A stretch of 64,000 nt of DNA from Megalopta genalis (taxonomy: Eukaryota > Arthropoda > Insecta > Hymenoptera > Halictidae): NCBI RefSeq assembly GCF_051020955.1, contig NW_027476463.1, positions 124,001 to 188,000 of the forward strand, written 5' to 3'. The notes under the pieces are model-generated. The model saw only the letters and a program-made list of their open reading frames with translations, ran no database searches and was not told where the DNA came from. Positions 53,700-64,000 of this stretch are shown here, piece by piece; within the stretch, counting starts at the first letter, position 1, and each line of letters begins with the position of its first letter. The position numbers were made by a program, and so were the translations under genes.

Positions 53700-54500
53700 G
53701 AGAAACAAATGGTTTAGTTTCAAATACTTGTGCTACAAATGATTTATCTTCAAATGCAGGCGAAACAAAAGAGTTAGCTTCAAAACCAAGCGAAACACAT
53801 CATTTAGCTTCAAATTCATGCGAATCAATGGTTTAGCTCAATATTCATGCGAAACAGATGGTTTATATTCAGATACTTGTGATAAACATGATTTAGATTC
53901 AACAGCATGCGAAACAAACGAGTTAGCATCAAATCCAGGTGGAACACATGATTTACCTTCAAATCAATGCGACATAGAAGGCTTATCTCCAAATCCATCC
54001 GAAACAAATGGTTTAGCTTCAAATACTTGCGATATAAATGAAACAGCTTCAAATGAATACGAAACAAACGAGTTAGTTTCAAATCCATGCGAAACATATG
54101 ATTTAGTATCAAATCAATGCGAAGTAGAAGGCATAGCTACAAATCAATCCGAAACAAATGGTTTAGCTTCAAATACTTGTGCTATACATGATTTATCTTC
54201 AAATGCAGGCGAAACAAAAGAGTTAGCTTCAAAACCAAGCGAAACACATCATTTAGCTTCAAATTCATGCGAATCACATGGTTTAGCTCAATATTCATGC
54301 GAAACAGATGGTTTATATTCAGATACTTGTGATAAACATGATTTAGCTTCAACTGCATGCGAAACAAACGAGTTAGCCACAAATCCATGCGATTCACATG
54401 AATTAGCTTCGAATCAATGCGAAACAAATGATTTATCTTCAAATCAATGCGAAGTTGATGGCTTATCTTCAAATCCACGCGAAACAAATGGTTTAGTTTC
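53700..54500. repeat. Module shared with 6.1-6.8 kb
   Basis: The rare join TTTAGCTCAATATTCATGCG, followed by a TTTATATTCAG monomer and preceded by a CTTGTGCTATACATG monomer, occurs near 53830 and 54285. It occurs again near 6230 and 6680, some 48 kb away. The neighbouring monomers match as well, so a multi-monomer block was copied over a long distance or kept from an old common block. Confidence 0.7.
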
Positions 54501-54780
54501 AAACACTTGTGCTATACATGATTTATCTTCAAATGCAGGCGAAAAAAACGAGTTGGCTTCAAAACCAAGCGAAACACATGATTTATCTTCAAGTCAATGC
54601 GAAGTTGAAGGCTTTGCTTCAAATCCATGCGAAGCGAATGGTTTAGCTTCAAATACTTGTGATATACATGATTTATCTTCAAATACAGGCGAAAAAAACG
54701 AGTTAGCTTCAAATCCATGCGAAACACATTATTTAGGTTCAAAGCAATGCGAAGTGGACGGCTTAGCTTCAAATACATGA
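53818..54780 (+). other. Longest plus-strand satellite ORF (320 codons), judged non-genic
   Basis: This is the longest open frame on the plus strand, a repeat of decapeptides of the form ASNPCETHDL, ASNQCEVEGL, ASNTCDIHDL and ASTACETNEL. Every monomer type encodes Cys at decapeptide position 5, an acidic residue at 6 and Leu at 10, so the translation looks protein-like. However, type A in this frame has six single-substitution routes to a stop, and stops recur as GCTTAA, GGCTGA and ACATGAGAA. The nucleotide differences among types fall 6:6:7 over codon positions 1:2:3, with no excess at third positions. I see no conserved start, signal peptide or splice structure. Confidence 0.7.
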
Positions 54781-55669
54781 GAAACAAATGATTTATCTTC
54801 AGATAATTGCGATATAAGTGATATAGATTCAAATGCAGTCGAATCAATCGAGTTAGCTTCAAATCCATGCGAAGTTGGAGGATTATCTTCAAATCCATGC
54901 GAAACACATGATTTAGCTTCAAATCAATGCGAAGTACAAGGCTTATGTTCAAATACATGAAAAACATATGATTTATCATCAGATAATTGCGATATAAGTG
55001 ATATAGCTTCAAATGCACGCGATACAATCGAGTTAACTTCAAGTCCATGCGTATCACGTGATTTAGCTTCAAATCAAAGCGAAGTAGAAGGCTTAGTTTC
55101 AAATCCTTGCGAAATAAATGATTTAGCTTCAAATACTTGTGATATACATGATTTAGCTTCAAATACAGGCGAAGAAAACGAGTTAGCTTCAATTCCATGC
55201 GAAACATATGATTTAGCTTCAAATCAGTGCGAATTAGACGGCTTAGATTCAAATACATGAGAAGCAAATGATTTATCTTCAGATAATTGCGATATAAGTG
55301 ATATAGATTCAAATGTAGTCGAATCAATCGAGTTAGCTTCAAATTAATGCGAAGTAGGAGGCTTATCTTCAAAGCCATGCGAAACAAATGGTTTAGCTTC
55401 AAATACTTGTGATATACATGATTTAGCTTCAACTGCATGCGAAACAGACGAGTTAGCTTCAAAACCAAGCGAAACACATGATTTAGATTCAAATCAATGC
55501 GAAGTAGAAGGCTTAGCTTCGAATTCATGGGATACAAATGTTTCAGCTTCAAATACTTGTGATATACGTGATTTAGCTTCAACTGCATGCGAAACAAACG
55601 AGTTAGCTTCAAATCAAAGCATAACGCATGATTCAGCTTCAAATCAATGCGAAGTGGAAGGCTTAGCTT

Positions 55670-57550
55670 CAAATCCATGCGAAACACATGATTTCGATTC
55701 AAATCAATGCAAAGTAGAATGCTTAGTTTCAAATCCATGAGAAACACATGATTTAGATTGAAATCAATACGAAGTAGGAGGCATATCTTCGAATCCATGC
55801 GAAACAAATGGTTCAGCTCCAAATACTTGTAATATACATGATGTAGCTTCAACTGCATGTAAAAAAGATGTGGTAGCATCAAATACCAGCGAAACACATG
55901 ATTTAGCTTCAAATCAATGCGAAGTAGAAGGCTGATCTTCGAATCCATGCGAAACAGATTGTTTAGCTTCAAATACTTGTGATATACATGATTTAGCTTC
56001 AACTTCATGTGAAACAAATCAGTTAGCTTCAAATCCATGCGACACATGATTTTGCTTAAAATCAATGCGAAGGAGAAGGCTTATCTTCAAATCCAAGCGA
56101 AACAAATGGTTTAGCTTCAAATATTTGTGATATACATGATTTAGCTTCAACTGCATGCGTAACCATCGAGTTAGCTTCAAATCCATGCGAGTCACATTAT
56201 TTAGCTTCAAATTCATTCGGAACACATGGTTTAGCTTAATTTTCTTGCGAAACAAATGGTTTAGCTTCAAATACTTGTGATATACATGATTTAGCTTCAA
56301 CTGCATGCGAAACAAACTTGTTAGCTTCAAATCCAAGCGAATCAAATGATTCAAATTCAAATCAATGCGAAGTAGAAGGCTCATCTTCGAATCCTCACGA
56401 AACAGATGGTTTAGCTTCAAATACTTGTGATATACGTGATTTAGCTTCAGCAGCGTGCGAAACGAACGATTTAGAATCAAATCCATGCGAAACACATGAT
56501 TTAGCTTCAAATCAAAGCGAAACAAATGGTTTTGCTTCAAACACCTGTGATATACATGATTTTGCTTCAACTGCATGCGAAACAAACGAGTTAGCTTTAA
56601 ATGCATGCGAAACACATGATTTAGCTTCAAATCAGTGCGAAGTGGAAGGCAGATCTTCGAATCCATGCGAAACAGATTGTTTAGCTTCAAATACTTGTGA
56701 TGTACATGATTTAGGTTCAACTTCATGTGAAACAAATGATTTAGCTTCAAATCCATGCGAAGCACATGGTTTAGATTCAAATCAATACAAAGTAGAATGC
56801 TTAGTTTCAAATCCATGAGAAACACATGATTTAGATTGAAATCAATACGAAGTAGGAGGCATATCTTCGAATCCATGCGAAACAAATGGTTCAGCTTCAA
56901 ATACTTGTAATGTACATGATGTAGCTTCAACTGCATGTAAAAAAGATGTGGTAGCATCAAATACCAGCGAAACACATGATTTAGCTTCAAATCAATGCGA
57001 AGTAGAAGGCTGATCTTCGAATCCATGCGAAACAGATTGTTTAGCTTCAAATACTTGTGATATACATGATTTAGCTTCAACTTCATGTGAAACAAATCAG
57101 TTAGCTTCAAATCCATGCGACACATGATTTTGCTTAAAATCAATGCGAAGGAGAAGGCTTATCTTCAAATCCAAGCGAAACAAATGGTTTAGCTTCAAAT
57201 ATTTGTGATATACATGATTTAGCTTCAACTGCATGCGTAACCATCGAGTTAGCTTCAAATCCATGCGAATCACATTATTTAGCTTCAAATTCATTCGGAA
57301 CACATGGTTTAGCTTAATTTTCTTGCGAAACAAATGGTTTAGCTCCAAATACTTGTGATATACATGATTTAGCTTCAACTGCATGCGAAACAAACTTGTT
57401 AGCTTCAAATCCAAGCGAAACAAATGATTCAAATTCAAATCAATGCGAAGTAGAAGGCTCATCTTCGAATCCTCACGAAACAGATGGTTTAGCTTCAAAT
57501 ACTTGTGATATACGTGATTTAGCTTCAACAGCGTGCGAAACAAACGCGTT
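55670..57550. repeat. 1078-bp tandem duplication
   Basis: The region from about 55670 matches about 56748 onward at a constant offset of 1078 bp (36 monomers minus 2 bp). The match runs to about 56470/57548. Shared tags include AAAAAAGATGTGGTAGCATC and the short join CATGCGACACATGATTTTGC near 56036 and 57114, where 2 bp are lost in both. Only scattered substitutions separate the copies. Confidence 0.85.
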
Positions 57551-58349
57551 AGCTTCAAATCCATCCGAAACACATGATTTAGCATCAAATCAATGCGAAG
57601 TAGAAGGCTTATCTTCAAATCCACGCGAAACAAATGGTTTAGCTTCAAATGCTTGAGATATAAATGATTTAGCTTCAATTGCATGCGAAACAAAGGAGTT
57701 AGCTTCAAATCCAAGCGAAACACATGACTTAGCTTCAAATCAGTGCGAAGTAGATGGCTTAGCATCAAATCCATGCAAAATAAATGAGTTAGCTTCAAAT
57801 ACTTGTGATATATATGAAATAGCTTGAAATGCATGCGAAGCAAACAAGTTTGTTTCAAATCCAAGCGAAAAACATGACTTAGTATGAAGCCAACACGAAG
57901 TTTAAGGCTTAGCTGCAAATCCAAGCGACGCGGATGATTTAGCTTCACATACTTGTGAATGTAAGTGTTATAGCTTGAAATGCAGGCGAAACAAACGAGT
58001 TAGCTTCAAATCTATGCGAAACACATGATTTAGCTTCAAATCAATGCGAAGTAGAAGGCTTAGATTCAAATCCAAGCGAAACAAATTGTTTAGCTTCAAA
58101 TCAATGCGAAGTAGAAGGCGTAGTTTCAAATCCAAGCGAAACACATGATTTAGCTTCGAATCAATGCGAAGTAGAAGGCTCATCTTCGAATCCTCCCGAA
58201 ACAGATGGTTTAGCTTCAAATACTTGTGATATACGTGATTTAGCTTTAACAGCATGCGAAACAAACGAGATAGCTTCAAGTCCATGCTAAACACATGATT
58301 TAGCTTCAAATTCATTCGAAACACATGGTTCAGCACAATATTCTTGCGA

Positions 58350-61300
58350 AACAAATGGTTCAGCTTCAAATACTTGTGATATACATGATTTAGCTTCAAC
58401 TTCATGTCAAACAAATGAGTTAGGTTCAAATCCATGCGAAACACATGCTTTAGATTCAAATCGATGCGAAGTAGGAGGCATATATTCGAATCCGTGCGAA
58501 ACAAATGGTTCAGCTTCAAATACTTGTAATATACATGATTTAGCTTCAACTGCATGTGAAAAACATGTGTTAGCTTCAAATTCCAGCGAAACAAATGACA
58601 CAGCTTCAAATCAATGCGAAGTAGAAGGCTTAGCTTCAAATCCACGCGAATCAAATGGTTTAGCCTCAAATACTTGTAATATACATGATTTAGATTCAAC
58701 AGCATGCGAAACAAACGAGATAGCTTCAAATCCATGCGAAACACATGATTTATCTTCAAATCAATGCGAAGTAGAAGGCTGATCTTCGAATCCATGCGAA
58801 ACAGATGGTTTAGCTTCAAATACTTGTGATATACATGATTTAGGTTCAACTTCATGTGAAACAAATGATTTAGCTTCAAATCCATGCGAAACACATGGTT
58901 TAGATTCAAATCAATACAAAGTAGGAGGCATATCTTCGAATCCATGCGAAACAAATGGTTCAGCTTCAAATACTTGTAATATACATGATTTAGCTTCAAC
59001 TGCATGTGAAAAAGATGTGTTAGCTTCAATTTCCAGCGAAACACATGATTCAGCTCCACATCAATGCGAAGTAGAAGGCTTAGCTTCAAATCCATGCGAA
59101 TCAAATTGTTTAGCCTCAAATTCTTGCGATATACATGATTTAGATTCAACTGCATGCGAAACAAACGAGGTAGCTTCAAATCAATGCGAAACACATGATT
59201 TAGCTTAAAATCAATGCGAAGGAGAAGGCTTATCTTCGAATCCAAGCGACGTAAATGGTTTAGCTTCAAATATTTGTGATATACATGATTTAGCTTCAAC
59301 TGCATGCGAAACCATCGAGTTAGCTTCAAATCCATGCCAATCACATTATTTAGCTTCAAATTCATTTGGAACACATGGTTTAGCTTATTATTCTTGCGAA
59401 ACAAATGGTTTAGCTTCAAATACTTTTGATATACATGATTTAGCTTCAACTGCATGCGAAACAAACTTGTTAGCTTCAAATTCAAGCGAAACAAATGATT
59501 CAACTTCAAATCAATGCGAAGTAGAAGGCTCATCTTCGAATCCTCACGAAACAGATGGTTTAGCTTCAAATACTTGTGATATACGTGATTTAGCTTCAAA
59601 TCCATGCGAAACACATGATTTAGCATCAAATCAATGCGAAGTAGAAGGCTTATCTTCGAATCCACGCGACACGAATGGTTTAGCTTCAAATGCTTGAGAT
59701 ATAAATGATTTAGCTTCAATTGCATGCGAAACAAAGGAGTTAGCTTCACATCCTAGCCAAACACATGACTTAGCTTCAAATCAGTATGAAGTAGATGGCT
59801 TAGCATCAAATCCATGCGAAATACATGAGTTAGCTTCAAATACTAGTGATATATATGAAATAGCTTGATATGCATTCGACACAAACGAGTTTGCTTCAAA
59901 TCCAAGCGAAAAACATGACTTAGTATGAAGTCAAGCCAAGTTTAAGGCTCAGTTTCAAATCCAAGCGAAGCGAATGATTTAACTTCACATACTTGTGAAT
60001 ATAAGTGTTATAGCTTGAAATGCCGACGAAACAAACGATTTAGCATAAAATCCATGCGAAACACATGATTTAGCTTCAAATCAATGCGAAACAAATGGTT
60101 TTGTTTCAAACACCTGTGATATACATGATTTAGCTTCAACTGGATGTGAAACAAACGAGTTAGCTTCAAATCCTTGCCAAACACATAATATAGCATCAAA
60201 TCAATGCGAAGTAGAAGGCTTATCTTCGAATCCATACGAAACAAATGGTTTAGTTTCAAATACTTGTGATATACATGATTTAGCGTCAACTGCATGCGAT
60301 ATAACCGAGTTAGCTTCAAAGCCAAGCGAAACACATGATTTAGTTTCAAATCAATGCGAAGTAGAAGGTTTAGCTTCAAATCCATGCGAAACAAGTGATT
60401 TACCTTCAAATACTTGCGATATAAATGCTTTAGCTTCAAACGATTGCGAAGTAAAAGGCTTTGCTTCAAAACCATGGGAATCAAATTGTTTAGCTTCAAA
60501 TACTTGTGATATACATGTTTTAGCTTCAACTGCATGCGAAACAAACGAGTTAGCTTCCAATCCAAGCGAAACACATGATTTATCTTCAAATCAATGCGAA
60601 GTAGAAGGCTGATCTTCGAATCCATGCGAAACAGATGGTTTAGCTTCAAATACTTGTGATATACATGATTTAGCTTCAACTTCATGTCAAACAAATAAGG
60701 TAGGTTCAAATCCATGCGAAACACATGCTTTAGTTTCAAATCGATGCGAAGTAGGAGGCATATATTCGAATCCGTGCGAAACAAATGGTTCAGCTTCAAA
60801 TACTTGTAATATACATGATTTAGCTTCAACTGCATGTGAAAAACATGTGTTAGCTTCAAATTCCAGCGAAACAAATGACACAGCTTCAAATCAATGCGAA
60901 GTAGAAGGCTTAGCTTCAAATCCACGCGAATCAAATGGTTTAGCCTCAAATACTTGTGATATACATGATTTAGATTCAACAGCATGCGAAACAAACGAGA
61001 TAGCTTCAAATCCATGCGAAACACATGATTTATCTTCAAATCAATGCGAAGTAGAAGGCTGATCTTCGAATCCATGCGAAACAGATGGTTTAGCTTCAAA
61101 TACTTGTGATATACATGATTTAGGATCAACTTCATGTGAAACACATGATTTAGCTTCAAATCCATGTGAAACACATGGTTTAGATTCAAATCAATACAAA
61201 GTAGGAGGCATATCTTCGAATCCATGCGAAACAAATGGTTCAGCTTCAAATACTTGTAGTATACATGATTTAGCTTCAACTGCATGTGAAAAATATGTGT

Positions 61301-64000
61301 TAGTTTCAAATTCCAGCGAAACACATGATTCAGCTCCACATCAATGCGAAGTAGAAGGCTTAGCTTCAAATCCATGCGAATCAAATTGTTTAGCCTCAAA
61401 TTCTTGTGATATACATGATTTAGATTCAACTGCATGCGAAACAAACGAGGTAGCTTCAAATCAATGCGAAACACATGATTTAGCTTAAAATCAATGCGAA
61501 GGAGAAGGCTTATCTTCGAATCCAAACGACGCAAATGGTTTAGCTTCAAATATTTGTGATATACATGATTTAGCTTCAACTGCATGCGAAACCATCGAGT
61601 TAGCTTCAAATCCATGCGAATCACATTATTTAGCTTCAAATTCATTTGGAACACATGGTTTAGCTTAATAATCTTGCGAAACAAATGGTTTAGCTTCAAA
61701 TACTTTTGATATACATGATTTAGCTTCAACTGCATGCGAAACAAACTTGTTAGCTTCAAATTCAAGCGAAACAAATGATACAACTTCAAATCAATGCGAA
61801 GTAGAAGGCTCATCTTCGAATCCTCACGAAACAGATGGTTTAGCTTCAAATACTTGTGATATACGTGATTTAGCTTCATCAGCGTGCGAAACAAACGCGT
61901 TAGCTTCAAATCCATGCGAAACACATGATTTAGCATCAAATCAATGCGAAGTAGAAGGCTTATCTTCGAATCCACGCGACACGAATGGTTTAGCTTCAAA
62001 TGCTTGAGATATAAATGATTTAGCTTCAATTGCATGCGAAACAAAGGAGTTAGCTTCACATCCTAGCCAAACACATGACTTAGCTTCAAATCAGTTTGAA
62101 GTAGATGGCTTAGCATCAAATCCATGCGAAATACATGAGTTAGCTTCAAATACTAGTGATATATATGAAATAGCTTGATATGCATTCGACACAAACGAGT
62201 TTGCTTCAAATCCAAGCGAAAAACATGACTTAGTATGAAGTCAAGCCAAGTTTAAGGCTCAGTTTCAAATCCAAGCGAAGCGAATGATTTAACTTCACAT
62301 ACTTGTGAATATAAGTGTTATAGCTTGAAATGCAGGCGAAACAAACGATTTAGCATAAAATCCATGCGAAACACATGATTTAGCTTCAAATCAATGCGAA
62401 ACAAATGGTTTTGCTTCAAACACCTGTGATATACATGATTTAGCTTCAACTGGATGTGAAACAAACGAGTTAGCTTCAAATCCTTGCCAAACACATAATA
62501 TAGCATCAAATCAATGCGAAGTAGAAGACTTATCTTCGAATCCTTACGAAACAAATGGTTTAGTTTCAAATACTTGTGATATACATGATTTAGCGTCAAC
62601 TGCATGCGATATAACCGAGTTAGCTTCAAAGCCAAGCGAAACACATGATTTAGTTTCAAATCAATGCGAAGTAGAAGGTTTAGCTTCAAATCCATGCGAA
62701 ACAAGTGATTTACCTTCAAATACTTGCGATATAAATGCTTTAGCTTCAAACGATTGCGAAGTAGAAGGCTTTGCTTCAAATCCATGGGAATCAAATTGTT
62801 TAGCTTCAAATACTTGTGATATACATGTTTTAGCTTCAACTGCATGCGAAACAAACGAGTTAGCTTCCAATCCAAGCGAAACACATGATTTATCTTCAAA
62901 TCAATGCGAAGTAGAAGGCTGATCTTCGAATCCATGCGAAACAGATGGTTTAGCTTCAAATACTTGTGATATACATGATTTAGCTTCAACTTCATGTCAA
63001 ACAAATAAGTTAGGTTCAAATCCATGCGAAACACATGCTTTAGATTCAAATCGATGCGAAGTAGGAGGCATATATTCGAATCCGTGCGAAACAAATGGTT
63101 CAGCTTCAAATACTTGTAATATACATGATTTAGCTTCAACTGCATGTGAAAAACATGTGTTAGCTTCAAATTCCAACGAAACAAATGACACAGCTTCAAA
63201 TCAATGCGAAGTAGAAGGCTTAGCTTCAAATCCACGCGAATCAAATGGTTTAGCCTCAAATACTTGTGATATACATGATTTAGATTCAACAGCATGCGAA
63301 ACAAACGAGATAGCTTCAAATCCATGCGAAACACATGGTTTAGATTCAAATCAATACAAAGTAGGAGGCATATCTTCGAATCCATGCGAAACAAATGGTT
63401 CAGCTTCAAATACTTGTAGTATACATGATTTAGCTTCAACTGCATGTGAAAAAGATGTGTTAGCTTCAAATTCCAGCGAAACACATGATTCAGCTCCACA
63501 TCAATGCGAAGTAGAAGGCTTAGCTTCAAATCCATGCGAATCAAATTGTTTAGCCTCAAATTCTTGTGATATACATGATTTAGATTCAACTGCATGCGAA
63601 ACAAACGAGGTAGCTTCAAATCAATGCGAAACACATGATTTAGCTTAAAATCAATGTGAAGGAGAAGGCTTATCTTCGAATCCAAACAACGCAAATGGTT
63701 TAGCTTGAAATATTTGTGATATACATGATTTAGCTTCAACTGCATTGCGAAACCATCGAGTTAGCTTCAAATCCATGCGAATCACATTATTTAGCTTCAA
63801 ATTCATTTGGAACACATGGTTTAGCTTAATATTCTTGCGAAACAAATGGTTTAGCTTCAAATACTTTTGATATACATGATTTAGCTTCAACTGCATGCGA
63901 AACAAACTTGTTAGCTTCAAATTCAAGCGAAACAAATGATTCAACTTCAAATCAATGCGAAGTAGATGGCTCATCTTCGAATCCTCACGAAACAGATGGT
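58350..64000. repeat. 2280/2310-bp super-repeat, about 2.5 copies
   Basis: Copy A is about 58350-60629 (2280 bp), copy B about 60630-62939 (2310 bp), and copy C runs from 62940 off the window. A lacks one E-type monomer that B has: B has CATCAGCGTGCGAAAC near 61875, absent at the matching place near 59595. C lacks exactly 150 bp that A and B have (between about 63330 and 63360), so the offset drops from 2310 to 2160. C also has a 1-bp insertion in GCATTGCGAAACC near 63746. Apart from these indels the copies are nearly identical. Confidence 0.9.
60008..62059 (-). other. Longest satellite ORF (683 codons), judged non-genic
   Basis: This is the longest open frame in the satellite, a repeat of decapeptides such as KLNHVFRMDL and KLNHVYHKYL. 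It exists because the monomer length is divisible by 3 and none of the five consensus monomers has a stop in this frame. Only two codons of the type-A monomer in this frame (TTG and AAG) become a stop by one substitution, so long ORFs are expected without selection. The protein would be basic, with alternating hydrophobic residues and no recognisable domain or signal peptide. Comparable frames lie at 57968-59749, 62318-63745, 11311-12951 and 54512-56065. The copies differ by amino-acid changes as freely as by silent ones. I do not call this a gene. Confidence 0.7.

Larger units (their letters stand above)
48067..64000. repeat. 30-bp monomer satellite array, right arm
   Basis: This arm continues the left-arm satellite: same monomer, same orientation and same five-type order, about 530 copies. 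Removing the retrotransposon and one copy of its CTTGC duplication joins the two arms into one intact 30-bp D-type monomer, so the arms were one array before the insertion. Super-repeats are longer and more regular toward the right end (1078 bp, then 2280/2310 bp). No host gene or RNA gene is visible. The array runs off the right edge of the window. Confidence 0.97.

Noticed and set aside
1..64000. Insect telomeric TTAGG repeats
   Set aside because: TTAGG occurs only singly, in mutated monomers such as TTTAGGTTCAA, and never in tandem.
1..64000. CENP-B box in the monomer
   Set aside because: The motif needs TTCG and a CGGG block at fixed spacing; no monomer type contains CGGG.

Overview
This window is a very large tandem satellite array interrupted by one retrotransposon. 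About 57 kb of the 64 kb is built from a single 30-bp monomer (roughly 1,900 copies). No host gene, RNA gene or CRISPR array is visible. The genome is an animal one, because the inserted element is a BEL/Pao LTR retrotransposon, a superfamily confined to metazoans. Its protein sequence and its tRNA-Tyr-type primer site look insect-like, perhaps hymenopteran, but that narrower guess is from memory and weak.

Layout: 1-41170 is the left satellite arm, 41171-48066 is the BEL/Pao element (coding on the minus strand, dead), and 48067-64000 is the right arm. The array runs off both ends of the window.

The satellite has at least three tiers. Tier 1 is the 30-bp monomer, with an invariant core TTAGCTTCAA and a second block TGNGA. 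Tier 2 is a 150-bp higher-order repeat (HOR) made of five diverged monomers in fixed order (E-A-B-C-D). Tier 3 is a set of local and dispersed super-repeats: about 1649 bp x2.9 (1062-5798), 1.3-1.5 kb x2.5 (29.9-33.4 kb), 1078 bp x2 (55.7-57.6 kb), 2280/2310 bp x2.5 (58.35-64 kb), and duplicated modules 6, 10 and 48 kb apart. Copies differ by clean gains or losses of 30 or 150 bp, as expected from unequal exchange.

Because 30 is divisible by 3, two reading frames (one per strand) stay open across the whole HOR. This produces long decapeptide-repeat ORFs, up to 683 codons on the minus strand. I read these as by-products: differences among the five monomer types fall evenly over codon positions, recurrent 31-bp monomers break the frame, and stops recur.

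The BEL/Pao element is structurally complete: a 5-bp target duplication CTTGC, two LTRs of 632 and 577 bp with TG...CA ends, a tRNA-Tyr primer site, gag, protease, RT, RNase H and integrase, and a purine-rich tract. It carries at least five stops and two frameshifts. Its LTRs differ at about 3.5% of sites, whereas the youngest satellite duplications are over 99% identical, so the array has kept rearranging since the insertion.
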